Positions 21,514-32,540 of a DNA stretch of 64,000 nucleotides are shown here, piece by piece. The position numbers and the translations under genes were made by a program. Where the stretch lies: positions 117,697,431 to 117,761,430 of the forward strand of contig OU015491.1 in the NCBI GenBank assembly GCA_907164885.2, in the 5' to 3' direction. Source of the DNA: Dolomedes plantarius (Eukaryota; Arthropoda; Arachnida; Araneae; Dolomedidae). The notes under the pieces were generated by a model. It saw nothing but the letters and a program-made list of their open reading frames with translations. It made no database searches and had not been told where the DNA came from. Positions within the stretch are counted from its first letter, which is position 1, and each line of letters opens with the position of its first letter.

Positions 21514-22276
21514 AGTTAGAGAGATTCCTCGGGGAAAAAAAAAATTAATGTGTTTAAGCGGTCTCGTGCTTAGTAAGTATCTAAAGCCAGATTTAAACAT
21601 ATCACTGAGCAAGCGAATTAATGAATCAGAAAAGAATTAATCAGAAACGAATTAATGTGTTTATGCAGTCTCGTGCTCAGCGAGTGCCGAAAGCCAGATT
21701 TAAACTTGTTACTGAGCATGCGCAGAAAGCAATTTTTAACTGTAAATTATCACTCATTAATAGAAATTGCGGTTACAAAAATCAAATTTGACAAATCTAC
21801 AATTTACAATCTTTCGTTCAAGACCCAAATGAAGCAAACTGATGCAGTAGTTTTCTGTCACGGACTACCCAAAGAATCGGCTTAGCAACTTAAATATATA
21901 GATAAATTCCCTTGGACGAAATTTATAAAATGAATCCTGTTGCAAGGTGCAAAAAAGTTCAGGCTATCTGAAAATACCATTTTTATTGGATTATCAGCAT
22001 TTATGTAGCTGTAAAGGGTAGACAAATTTTCTCCATAGTTAAGGTGAGCGAATCCAATGGAGTTAGTACACAGCAGCCTTACAGTCTTCATTACACAGTT
22101 ACAGCCTTCAGTACTCATCGCATAATATATTTTAAATGCATAGATTTATAACGAATGTTTAGAGAGGTATCAGAGATTTCTGCTGATTAATTTCCATTCA
22201 CAGTTTCCCCTGAAGGTTGAAGCTATTATCAAGTTTTATTTTTCTTTTGAAATGGACACTATTCATAGCACCCATT

Positions 22277-23916
22277 CAGGGGCGTGCTTAAGGTTTTAGC
22301 GGCCCTGGGCGAAACACATTTACTGGCAATCAAATTTCTTCTACGTACTGACTGATGGATCTTGTAAGACAACCCCGATCCCCCCCCCCCCCCGCCCGAT
22401 AAAAAACTGCATCCACTACTTATTTTACTAATTATTACTTTTAATGCTTTACGTTTCGATACTAAAAACCTACATTCTAGCTACGTAAAAGAAAATTATA
22501 CATCAAATTACAGTTCGTCCACTAAAATATAAAATTAATCAATTTGTATGAATAATGAAATAATGGAAAAATTATTTACACGATTTAGAAAATGTAAACT
22601 GTTGGTTATAAAGCAATTTTTCTTGCTTTCTGAGCAGGCAGCAAAATTGTCTCTTATAAGTGAAAAGTCAAAAGATGATGAGAGATCATTTTCATTAGAA
22701 ATAAGTGAAAAGGATAACAGGCGTACAATCCGTATTCAAAGCATACTGATTGCACACCTGCTTTGTAACATTTTCCATTCTTCGAGAAGTAGGAAATTTA
22801 GTGATAGAGAGAACAAGTAAAAGCCATTTTTCATTTACCCCACTCCTTCAGACCTCAGATCCCTTTCTTCCCAACAGGTTTGGAACGCATTTACTTACTT
22901 TCCTAACTCCCTGGAGAAATGTCTTCTCTGTTGTTTGCTTTGAATAGACCAAACATTTCTCCAAATAGTGTTAGTATTCGTTCACAAAGATATGTTCACG
23001 CTTTTCTCAGTTTGCAACTATTCCGTGAAGACAGGTCCCGACTTTGACCCAATGGGGCCCTGGGCAAAGTAGACTTCGGGGGCCCCCTCCAAGGATAGAT
23101 TCAGAAGGGGGCATGTACCTCCCCAGAACCAGATTTCAACATGAACATCTGGGGCACTCACCCACCGGAAATTCAAAAAAAATTTTGACCCACAAGTCAA
23201 AAATTTTAAAATTAATAATAATAATAATAATAAGTGTTGATTTATTAATTTACTTTTTAATGTTAATAAATAAATTCATGAAATTTTCATTTGAAATTCA
23301 AAATAGATCACAGTCTAAAGTTATTACACTCCCCAAAAAATATTAAACCAGAAACGCTTATGGATATAAGTATGCTTTCACTATAGTGGGTGCACTGTAT
23401 TATCTGCCTCCATTTACTGTATTAACCCAAAACGAAATTTTCAAAAATATCTACAACTTATACTAAATTAGGGGGCCTCCATAATTTTGGGGGCCCTGGG
23501 CAACTGCCCCACTTGCCCATGCGGAAATCTGGGCTTGCGTGAAGACGGACAACAAAACGGATTCCAACGAAACGGTTTATAATTCTTCAAATGACTGTAT
23601 GTAGTGACTGACAGATAGTAGAAACTGATATTGAAAAAAGGGATTGATAATCAAGGTTTTACTACAACTGAACTGAAGATAAATCATGTTTTTCTAACCG
23701 AGAAATTTCTCGAACCAAAAGGGTAGTTTGTCAATTACGATTCTTTAGAAAAAATCGAAACATATTTTTTTTATAAGTTGAATTATAGAAACCGCGAAAA
23801 ATTAGGGATTTCTTAAAAAACCCGTAACGTTTAGAAAAGTGTTGCGATGAGGAATAAAAATAGCGGCCCTAAATTTTTAGCTGCCCTGGGCGGTTGCCCA
23901 CTACGCCCCCCCCCCC
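22277..23916. mobile_element. hAT-type element arms around MITE family A
   Basis: CAGGGGCGTGCTTAAGG at 22277 begins a hAT-like end followed by TTTTAGCGGCCCTGGGCG. The matching arm with GCTGCCCTGGGCGGTTGCC runs to a C homopolymer at 23916, where a TTAA MITE is inserted. MITE family A copy 2 lies inside. No supported transposase was found; the open frame at 22548-22820 resembles nothing I know. Confidence 0.6.
23032..23537 (-). mobile_element. hAT MITE family A, copy 2 (506 bp)
   Basis: This is an inverted relative of the element at 17951-18552. It begins CAGGTCCCGACTTTGAC and ends GCGGAAATCTGGGCTTG. The perfect 8-bp duplication CGTGAAGA lies at 23024-23031 and 23538-23545. Confidence 0.93.
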
Positions 23917-23920
23917 TTAA

Positions 23921-24282
23921 GGCTGCTATGTACAAACCCCATTGGATTCGCTCACCTCAATGTTAACCTATGGAGAAAATTTGTCCACGGATTCCCGACT
24001 TCGATTCAAAGATTTTTTTTTTAAATTGTACTCCGTCATAGAGAAAGAAATTTTACATATGTGTACCTTTTTCGTTTTTTTAAAAAAATGCAATTAATAT
24101 TTTAAAATTTAAATTATTCGGGGAAAAAATCTGCATAGTGTGTTTTAAACGCTCATAAATTCCTGCGGTGGACGAAATTTATAAAATGAATCCTGTAGAG
24201 TATTGCAGAAAAGTTTAGGCTATCTGACAATACCAATTTTATTTAATTATCAGCATTTATGTAGCTGTAAATAGTTGACAAA
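23921..24282 (+). mobile_element. TTAA-type MITE, truncated at 3' end
   Basis: TTAA (23917-23920) precedes GGCTGCTATGTAC, and the sequence follows the family to CAGCATTTATGTAGCTGTAA. It stops near 24282 before the terminal arm. It is inserted at the right arm of the surrounding hAT. Confidence 0.85.
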
Positions 24283-25031
24283 AAAAGATAAAAAAAAAAA
24301 ATTTGCTGAGAATTTCGTCTGTTGGGGGGGGGGGGGGAATGATTGATAACTTTGAGGGGACCGCCCATCACAGCGAGGGCTAGCGCTCCCGACTTGCCAC
24401 CCGCGAGTGAGGGGGAAATTATCGTCAGGGTTTCTGAAACCCCGAACTTAGGAAAACAGGAACACGGGACAAACAAACAGAAAATCTCTGGGATTAATTT
24501 ATGTAACTCTTAAATGAATATCAGAAATAACTCCCCTCATGTTGGGCTAGTTGTCATATCCTAGCCGTCTCATTTTTTTTTTAACAGATAACCAAAGTAA
24601 ATATTCTTTCAAGTTCATCCTTAATTATAAGTAAAATTAAGAACGGATAAATGGAGATCGTAAATGTAAACTTCAAATCATTAAACTGATAAAGTAAAAC
24701 AAAGAAACAGAACATAGCATTTGAGAATGATTTTTAATATGAATGAGCAATTTAAAAACACAATTTAATCGAATGTTACGCGCATACCTATTCCGAATGT
24801 AAACATTATAAAAAGAAGTCAAACTGCAAGTTTCTGTAGAATGGGTAAGATTACGAAAGATTTAAAAAAAAAGTGACACATATCACCGTATAAACAAAAC
24901 AATATTTCGAATCACAATTTAAATTTTGCAAACTTCAAATCATAAAACTGACAAAGCAAAATAAAGAAACGGAACATAGCATTTGAGAATGAGTTATGCC
25001 ATTTGTAAAAGAGCTATGAGCATTTCATTTT
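24283..25031. repeat. Unassigned DNA with an 80-bp direct repeat
   Basis: AACTTCAAATCAT.AAACTGA and ATAGCATTTGAGAATGA recur at about 24665-24745 and 24920-25000. A G run and a GC-richer patch lie at 24318-24480. No gene recognised. Confidence 0.55.
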
Positions 25032-25100
25032 TTGGCGAGAAGAACACCTAGCCCTCAGAACCGAAAACCAGCGCGCTGTACCACAAGGCCGCCACGGCCT
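25032..25100 (-). repeat. SINE fragment
   Basis: AACCAGCGCGCTGTACCACA and GGCCGCCA match the tRNA-like head of the SINEs at 28076-28525, on the minus strand. A TA/CATA microsatellite follows (25101-25202). Confidence 0.6.
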
Positions 25101-25117
25101 ATTTATATATACATACA

Positions 25118-25204
<87 letters not shown>

Positions 25205-25349
25205 TTCCTCAAAAAAGTGGCCGTTTGGAGGGGTGACCAAAAAGAGATATCGTTCATAACATTCATAACATTGGCTCAATCGATTCTTGAACCGGTTCCA
25301 AACAAAATAGGACCGTTTAGAGAGGTTTTACTTACTTACTTTCTCTCTC

Positions 25350-25421
<72 letters not shown>

Positions 25422-25820
25422 GTGGAATATCGATCGATCATTCTCCGAATCATCGTTTACCCGTTTGTGTCGTTTATTTCACCCAGTCCCGATGATCATA
25501 TTGCTTTGTTATGTTCCCATATCTATCGTTTTCCCGCATTTCTCGTTCAGTTCTGTCGGTCGCTTGAAAAACGATATATATATATATATATATATATACA
25601 GAGAGAGAGAGAGAGAGATACAATAAAATTTCTCTATGGCGGCCAGCGATGGTTCCTCAAAAAAGTGGTCGTTTAGAGGGGTGACCGAAAGGAGATTTCG
25701 TTCATAACATTGGCTCCATGGATTCTTGAACCTGTTGTAAACAAAACAGGACTGTTTAGAGAAGTTTTACTCTGTCTCTGTGTGTGTGTGTGTATATATA
25801 TATAAATATATGTATATATA
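25101..25820. repeat. Microsatellite-flanked direct repeat, two copies
   Basis: A unit of about 140 bp starting GGTTCCTCAAAAAAGTGG and containing GATTCTTGAACC recurs at 25203-25345 and 25649-25775. The copies are separated and flanked by TA, TATC, TC, GA and TG microsatellites (25101-25202, 25341-25423, 25574-25620, 25776-25820). A mutated relative (GGCCACTTTTTTTAACCATG) follows the Tc1 element at about 27160-27210, so Tc1 probably landed in a third copy. Confidence 0.75.
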
Positions 25821-27153
25821 CACTCATGGACAAAAGAATTAGCGCACCAAGAAATAATTGCGGGATCGTAACGAAACTTGCAATGAAGGTACATGTCGGG
25901 GAGATATGCAAATGATTAGAAATGCAGCATGATTGCGCATTACGCATAGCCGGTAGAGGGCGTTGAACATCGTACTCTATGGAGTATAAAACAGGTAACC
26001 AAAGCTTATTTGAGTGTGCTGAATCATTTACAAAGGAAGAGCTGAGATAGACATGCCATTACGCCGTGTTCGAAGACAATATAAGCAGTTGTCGCAGTTT
26101 GAGAGGGGGGGGGGAATCGTTGGGATGATGGAAGCTGGGTGGTCAGCTAGGCGAGTAGCTCGTCAATTAGGCCGCTCTGATTGTGTTGTGAGGAGGTGTT
26201 GGGACCAGTGGACCCGAGAGATGTCTTGTACACGAAGACCAGGATCAGGACACCCTCGACAGACCAGTCGTCGAGAAGACCGCCACATCGTAAGAAATGC
26301 AAGCGTACAGCCAACTGCTTCATCGGCCTCCATCCAGGCACAGGTAGCACCTTCACTAGGGGCCTCTGTGTCTTCTCTAACCATACGAAGGCGCCTGGCT
26401 GAAGGACAGTTGATATCGCGGCGCCCATTACGTGTGCTGCCCCACCCATCGACACCTCCGTTTGGAGTTTTGCTGCGCACGAGGAAACTGGACTGCAGCG
26501 GAATGGAACCAGGTCGTCTTTAGCGACAAATCCAGATTCAATCTCGGCAGTGATGACAATCGTGTGTGATGGTATGGGGTGCCATTGCCTACAATACACG
26601 GTCACCCCTCGTATTGTTCCGTGGCACCATGACAGCCCAGCGGTATGTTCATGAAATCCTGCAACCACATGTGTTACCACTCATGCAACGGCTCCCAGGA
26701 GCCATTTTCCAACAAGACAATGCTCGGCCTCATACGGCAAGGGTGTCACAAGACTGTCTCCGCACTGTTACTACCCTTCCTTGGCCTGCCCGATCCCCAG
26801 ATTTGTCTCCAATCGAGCATATCTGGGATCATTTGGGACGACGAGTTGGGCATCCCACGAGTTTGAACGAACTAGAGGCAAGGTTACAGCAAATATGGAA
26901 CGAAATGTCTCAAGACATCTTACAGAACTTGTATGACTCAATGCCCGATCGTATCGCATCGTGCATTCGCGCTAGAGGGGGGTCCAACGGAGTATTAACT
27001 CCTCCGTTCTTTTGCTTTTTTCTCTGAAATAAATTATCCTTTTTCTTTGATTTTCTTATCATTTACTTATATCAAAGTAGTCATTACGTATCTAAAATTT
27101 CGTTTCATTTTGACGACTCCTTCTTGGTGCGCTAATTTTTTTGTCCATGAGTG
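25821..27153 (+). mobile_element. Tc1-like transposon, both ends present
   Basis: Starts CACTCATGGACAAAAGAATT and ends AATTTTTTTGTCCATGAGTG, inverted repeats of about 33 bp. TA lies at both borders (25819-25820 and 27154-27155). Its 1,333 bp carry one broken transposase gene. Confidence 0.93.
26053..27027 (+). pseudogene. Tc1-like transposase, frameshifted
   Basis: The first frame (26053-26523) gives the paired-like DNA-binding region, SQFERGGGIVGMMEAGWSAR, VARQLGRSDCVVRRCWDQW and a basic GSGHPRQTSRRED linker. After a frameshift near 26450, another frame carries WNQVVFSDKSRFNL with the first catalytic Asp. About 30 codons are then missing, and 26566-27027 continues with MVWGAIAYNTRSPLVLFRG, QQDNARPHTA (second Asp) and RSPDLSPIEHIWD (catalytic Glu). 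I count only 32 residues between the second Asp and the Glu. Frameshift and deletion make it inactive. It is the sole gene of the transposon at 25821-27153. Confidence 0.9.
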
Positions 27154-27155
27154 TA

Positions 27156-28075
27156 TATTTGACGGCCACTTTTTTTAACCATGACTGGCAGCCATAGAGA
27201 AGTTTCACCATATATATATATATATGTGTGTGGGTTTGTGTTTGTTCCAGCATCACTCTGGAACGCTTCGAGCAATTTCAACCAAACTATTCAACCAAGC
27301 AACAGCCAAGCAATTTCAACCATTATATACTGTTTTATACCATAATGATTTTACAGTTTTAAATCCTCAAAATTGATCTTTAGAACGCAAGTAATAATAA
27401 ATGGGTGCACGGCTCTGCACCCATTTATAGCTAAGAAACATCCGCACAAATAAAATACAATTGTTGCTTTTTCTTCAGTTTTGTTTCGATCTGTTTTTCG
27501 TTTTTTTTTCTTCTAATTCATGCCTGGAATCCACTATTAAAAAAAAATATAAGTATTATTCAATTAAAAAAACAACTGTTTAAACGCAATTCATTGATTT
27601 TGAAGAGAATCAATCGAGGATACTTCACGATACCCACTTCACGCAAGGCCTCGAAGACCACACAAACCTTCCCCTAGAAAACTTTCTCGGAGCTCTCGGA
27701 CGTCAACGCAACGCCAAAGTTGTCAAAAACTCTTGGAAGGCATCAAAATTATTCTTTTAATATTGCGGATTTCACTTTTAAATCTACTTAAGATTCTTGA
27801 AGAAGGTTAATAGGAATATGAAAACAGTCAAAAGTAATTGGTTTCATGGTTTTATTGGAAGATATTTTACAGAATCCGTTACTTTTGAAGGACTGTCATG
27901 GCGTGTTTTTCTAGATAAAATATCTAACACTATTTCATCAGTATTAGCTTGCATATAGAAATATGGAAAATTTACAAATTGTGAGTCATTTTGCAGAATA
28001 TTTCATAGTGCCTCCATATTAGCTGACAGGAGAAATTATCGTTGAAACAAAATTTGTTTTTCCCAATGCCCTGTC
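27156..28075. other. Unassigned DNA with short microsatellite
   Basis: A TA/TG tract near 27212-27234 precedes GTTCCAGCATCACTCTGG, which looks repetitive. A GC-richer patch at 27638-27760 is open for about 45 codons (LPLENFLGALGRQRNAKVV, then a stop). I do not recognise it. Confidence 0.4.
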
Positions 28076-28290
28076 CCTTTAAACATTCCCCTATTATCAC
28101 CGCGGTTTTGCTGTCCTCTTTATTATGGGGGCACCATATAGGTGGACCAGCATCGTCCCCTATAAAGGGACGATAAAAACGGTGGCATTTTCGTGGAGCG
28201 ACGCCGGGTTTCGATCCGATCACCCTCAGCACCGAAAAGCAGCGCGCTGCACCACAGGACCGCCACAAGCCCTCAAAACAAAACTTTTTT
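28076..28290 (-). repeat. tRNA-derived SINE, copy 1 of a tandem pair
   Basis: On the minus strand TGGCGGTCCTGTGG (28265-28252) and GGATCGAAACC (28217-28207) resemble A and B boxes. The body contains CCCCTATAAAGGGACGA and TTATTATGGGGGCACCATAT. Confidence 0.65.
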
Positions 28291-28313
28291 TTCTTAAGCG
28301 GAGGCACGTGCCA

Positions 28314-28525
28314 TCAAACATTCGCCTATACTACGCTTCAATTGACTGTCCATTTTATTATGGGGGCATCATATAGGCGGGCAGCGTTGCCCCCTATGAA
28401 GGGACGACTCGAACATAGTCCTTGAGTCATTTCTCGTGGAGCGACGGTGGGATTCGATCCGAGCACCCTCAACACTAAAAACCAGCGCGCTGTACCTCAC
28501 TGCCGCCACAAGCCCCAAAAGAAAA
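28314..28525 (-). repeat. tRNA-derived SINE, copy 2 of a tandem pair
   Basis: Diverged repeat of the preceding SINE in the same orientation: GGATCGAATCC B box (28460-28450), CCCCTATGAAGGGACGA and TTATTATGGGGGCATCATAT. Confidence 0.65.
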
Positions 28526-29501
28526 CTATATATGCAGAAATCCTCTACAAAAATTAACCCTGTTAGCTGAATGTTTTGACATTTTCCAGAGCTAGGAAAA
28601 TATTTGGACAACATTTATTAGCATAAAAGTTCAAAAGTTTGCCAACCCTGAGATTGACAAGAGATTTTTGGCAAATTTCAGACTTTTAATATGTAAGCTA
28701 CTTCCATGAGCATAAAATAAAAAAAAAATAAACATGATTTCGAATTTCAACTTAGTTTTAGCATTTTCATACTATTATTGTATAACGGAAAGTAAAAATA
28801 AGAAAAGCATTCTTGCTTCGAATCTAGAGCTTTCCTCTTTCCAATTCTCTACACACTTCAGACGGAGTATCAATAGAACTTGCATATCGTAAAATCCCAT
28901 GGCAGAATGTCTTTTCTAATTAAGTGTCCCAATAGTACATGTTTGAATTTTGTTTTCGGCATTTGAAAGTAAACTTTTAAAAAATACATGACGTTTTTGC
29001 ATTAAAAAATTAAAAATATTTTAAATTAATTATACTTTCGAAATTTCGAAACGACAGACATAACTTGCTAAAATGTTGTGTAAAAACATTACAAAAATGC
29101 TTTCAAAATTTAGAATACTAAGCGCAGATCTTGACATTTAACGCTTTTGAATTTATTTTATGTAGTAATTATAAATTAGCAGTGTAATTATAAATACCTT
29201 GTTTCAAATTCAAAGACGCCTGCCTGCTTTAGGATTTCTCCCCGCACCGTATTTTGAGGAGGATATCATAAAGGGAGTAACTCTTGATATGCATTAGATA
29301 GAGAGAAGGTTGAACATTGTAGGGGGTGAGGGGTAAAGGCATTACTAGAGTATGCTAAATTTAGTTGGAGGAATTTAAGTGTTTCCCTTCCCTTTATTGT
29401 ACCCTGTTCGTATTCCAAATTACTTGGAATCCAAAGCAAAATTAGTTAGATGTTCAAGTTATTCATCATTCTTACTTACACACACACACGCACACACACA
29501 T
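28526..29501. other. AT-rich DNA, nothing recognised
   Basis: No coding or transposon signal. A short CA microsatellite at about 29479-29500 ends the stretch. Confidence 0.5.
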
Positions 29502-29502
29502 A

Positions 29503-30628
29503 CTGGTCAAATTTATCATGACCACCTACTCAGTATATTGCTGGAATTATCGTTGGCATGGACTCTACGAGATTTAACTTGAGATGGTTTGATGAATCTG
29601 AGATCTTATCGAAAAAACTGCCCTTCCCAGTTCTCTAAGATCTGATGTTTCTGGATCCAGCTACCTGATACCCCTTTCGACCTCATACCACAAATTCTCA
29701 ACTGGATTGAATTCCGGTGATTATGGAGCGGAATTAAGCAAGGTAAAGTCTCCTTCGTACTCCTCAAAACATCCGGGGGCAGTGTAAACCTTGATATTCC
29801 CTTAGTCAGCGACATTGTTTAAATGCCTTTTGGGATTCAGACGTTTATCCACGCAAATTAAAAGACCCAAACAATGCCAGGAAAACCTCCCTCAAACTAT
29901 AACATTGCATTCACCAGCTTAAAGCGTTGGGGCAATGCACTTAGGGTCAATGATTTCGTGCTGTTTCCTCCATGTTTGCACTCAGCCATCTACATGGTAT
30001 AGTTTAAAATGGGATTCATTGGACAACATTACTCTTTTCCATTAATTTACTGTCCAATCCTTGTGATCCTGAGCGAACTGGAGACTTTTAATCTTGTCAG
30101 CTGCAGACGGAGGTCTTTTGTGCAGGTCCTTGGCTTCCATACCGGATATACGGCGTAATGTGCGGCAAACAGTACTCTTCGAAGCCATCGAAGTTGGCCC
30201 TTTATTAAGATTAGCTGCAATTGGGCGTACTGTTACCCTTTTATTGGGCTGCATAAGTCAGGAAACTTTCCTTTCATCTCGAACATCCAGTATTCGGTGA
30301 TGACGACACACCAAAATATGACCAGGAGTTTTGTTTCTTAGCTAACTCTTTGTAAACATTAACAAAAACAGCTGCTCTCGAACACTTTCTAAGAAAATAA
30401 GTTTCGATGATACTAGCCACTGCATCTAGTATCCAGAATTATTCTCCATTTAAAGTCTTTTTACTCGCGTCTTTCATCTTTCCTTCACTATCAATATACT
30501 TCAAATGTGTTTAGAATCATTCAGCAATCTCTTTTTATATCAATTTCATCCTATACCAGCAACAGCGGGATGCCATAGCTGATTTGCATAAAATTATCAG
30601 GTGGTCATAACAAATAAGCCCCTCACTG
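29503..30628 (-). mobile_element. Tc1-like transposon, second family, degenerate
   Basis: The right end ...GGGGCTTATTTGTTATGACC (read from 30628 on the minus strand after CAGTGA) and the left end CTGGTCAAATTTATCATGAC share TATGACCACCT/CATGACCACCT as diverged inverted repeats next to TA. The minus strand carries decayed transposase: VTVRPIAANLNKGPTSMASK and STVCRTLRRISGMEAK (30254-30042), then WKRVMLSNESHFKL, a Gln-Trp-Arg-Lys block, and SPEFNPVENLWYEVERGIR near 29720-29660. The first catalytic Asp is Asn in LSNESHF, the QQDNAPCH-type block is missing and several stops occur. It is unrelated at family level to the Tc1 at 25821. Confidence 0.8.
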
Positions 30629-30629
30629 T

Positions 30630-31035
30630 ATATAACAAAAATTACAATTTTGGGGAGATTCTTAATATACAAATAATACCCACAATCCACCTGTATTTAA
30701 TCTTACAAATGATCTATTTTTCCTCCGACATTTTTTTATTTAAAGTGAAAAAAATAGAGAATGTCTGCCCTAATTTCTCATTGTTTATTTTAATGTATAT
30801 GCAAATAAGGTTTGGTTGCGGAATTTTCTATTCTCTTTCGTGATTACAGCACATTTTCGTACTTAATTTTCATAAAGATTTATGAAGTATGAGGTTTCAT
30901 CTACAGGAAGTTAATCACTAGTTATCCAAAACTAAATTGATATTATAAAGTGTCGTTCCTACCTGTAATGAATAGCACATTAATGTAAGATAATAAATTT
31001 TTTTTGAAATAACAATATGAAACAACACACAGTAC
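30630..31035. other. AT-rich DNA, nothing recognised
   Basis: No supported feature between the Tc1 and the TTAA MITE. Confidence 0.5.
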
Positions 31036-31039
31036 TTAA

Positions 31040-31450
31040 GGCTGCTGTGTACTTACCGCATTGGTTTTTCCCACCTCAGTGTTAACCTATGGAGAAATGT
31101 GTCTTCTATTTACAGCTACATAAATGCTGATAACCAAAAAAATGGTATTTTCAGGTAGCCTGACTTTCCTACACCTTACAACAGGATTCATTTTATAAAT
31201 TTCGTCCACTAAAGGAATTAAGGTGCATTTAAATCACACCACCAGATTTTTCCCCAAATAATTTAAATTTTAACATATTATTTGCATTTAAAAAAAGAAA
31301 ATGTCCCAAGGTGTAAAATTTCTTTCTCTATTATGGAGTACAATTTTTTTAAAAAAGAAAAAAATCTTTAAATCTAAGTTGGCAAACCTTGGACAAATTT
31401 TCTCCATAGGTTAACACAAAGGTGGCCGAATCCAGAAGTACACAACAGCC
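31040..31450. mobile_element. Complete TTAA-type MITE (411 bp)
   Basis: GGCTGCTGTGTACTT at the left and AAGTACACAACAGCC-type arm at the right form inverted repeats of about 55 bp, including TTAACCTATGGAGAAA on each arm. TTAA lies at 31036-31039 and 31451-31454. TTAA duplication is the piggyBac hallmark, but the ends do not match the piggyBac at 52895-54353, so another transposase mobilised it. Relatives are at 20310-22078 and 23921-24282. Confidence 0.9.
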
Positions 31451-31510
31451 TTAACTTTTTCCTTACGGGGTGGGATAGCATGTATCTCCAGAATACCGGC
31501 CCAAGAAGGA

Positions 31511-31635
<125 letters not shown>

Positions 31636-31681
31636 AATTGGCTTTCTTCGTTGAATATTGAACACATCTGTTTACATTAAC

Positions 31682-32224
31682 ATTGATTTATTATCGACGA
31701 GTCACAGGACAAAAAAACAATTACAATTATCATAAATTACACACCATTTTACGTGTTTACGGAGCCGTCTGCTAGCACGTTATATTTTGATAACCTCTTT
31801 CTTTCGTGGCGTCTTTCTCTCTGTCTGTCGTCATGCGTTTTGCGCAGTTTGCCGAGGATCTCCGTTAGGCGGGAACACCTCTGATTTATCCCTTGCTGTC
31901 GCCACAGCTCTCTCTCTATATATCGCACTCGGGCATCCTGGCACGACAGGTCCTCCTGTCGACGGGGAAATCCAAAGGAACCAAACCTAAAAAAAAACAA
32001 GAAAGGAGAAAAACAAAACAAAAACATGCATGGTCGTCTTAAAGCTATACATTATCGTCGTTGTATAGCAATTGCTCGTCATAGGTGCCATAGTCTTTGC
32101 CGTCATTGAAAGATCATACAAAACAAAGAAAAGAAAAAAGTCATTAAAAATAGTTCAGAATCATGATAGAATATCCATTGTTCAAGTTTAAGTCGTCGTC
32201 GTAAAGGAATTGTATGTACCGTCA
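31682..32224 (-). mobile_element. Probable 3' non-coding region and LTR of gypsy
   Basis: This lies directly downstream (minus strand) of the integrase C-terminus. It is non-coding and contains a purine-rich stretch and GC-richer DNA with AATAAA near its far end (about 31687-31692). That is where a 3' LTR should lie, but with no second copy in the window the borders cannot be fixed. Confidence 0.4.
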
Positions 32225-32540
32225 CTAGGTGTTTGGACAACTTTTAAGTTGATCAGCGGCTGTAGATGTCAAGTTTGGACTATCGTGCAGACCAACTTTT
32301 CGGACGTCATATCTGTCACGTGATCGAGCCTTTATGATTTCGTAAGGACCAAAGAATTTAGGGCGCAATTTGAGCCCAGAACCAAATTGGTTACGTTGAA
32401 TTGCTACATGATAGGCAGTTGCTTGTTTCCGACGTTTGCGGTACTGTCTCTTGTTTTGCTCTTGTAATTTCAAAATGCTTTTGGCGTCGTTGCGAAGGTG
32501 ATTAGTGGCTTGAAATGTCATGTTGATAAACTCGTCTTTT
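32225..32540 (-). pseudogene. Ty3/gypsy integrase C-terminus
   Basis: The minus strand reads LKLQEQNKRQYRKRRKQA, then IQRNQFGSGLKLRPKFFGPY, YDVRKVG and NLTSTAADQLK. Tyr/Arg-rich sequence followed by a GPY/F module (LRPKFFGPYEI) is diagnostic of the C-terminal part of Ty3/gypsy integrases of arthropods. Zinc finger and catalytic DDE core are absent. Instead, the sequence directly upstream is myosin tail. It ends at a stop after KSCPNT. It is the 3' coding end of the gypsy copy that also includes the protease scrap (33492-33575) and probably the gag remnant (40201-40569). Confidence 0.88.

Larger units (their letters stand above)
20535..21902 (-). mobile_element. Non-autonomous Helitron, inverted, nested in MITE
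   Basis: Read on the minus strand it starts TCTATATATTTAAGTTGC at 21902 and ends CTAG at 20535, with a hairpin just inside (CCGTCATGTTTTGG..., one side mutated). It sits between A (20534) and T (21903) of a MITE whose empty site is known from a paralogue. Subtracting the inner Helitron (691 bp) leaves 677 bp, close to the 588 and 610 bp sister copies. It contains a 34-bp palindrome, a duplicated internal segment (about 21545-21600 and 21653-21705) and a GA microsatellite (21484-21511). Confidence 0.85.
20310..22078. mobile_element. TTAA-type MITE, split by a Helitron
   Basis: Left half 20310-20534 and right half 21903-22078 match the two halves of the complete MITE at 31040-31450 (ends GGCTGCTGTGTAC and GTACACAGCAGCC). 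Its flanks TTAG and TTAC are one base off TTAA. Without the 1,368 bp Helitron it would be about 401 bp, close to the 411 bp complete copy. Interior words GACGAAATTTATAAAATGAA and CAGCATTTATGTAGCTGTAA are shared. Confidence 0.85.

Noticed and set aside
22548..22820. Open frame of 90 codons within a hAT
   Set aside because: No recognisable domain, no splice support; may be a decayed transposase but I cannot show it.
31036..31454. Assignment of the TTAA MITE to the piggyBac at 52895
   Set aside because: Terminal sequences differ completely, although both use TTAA.
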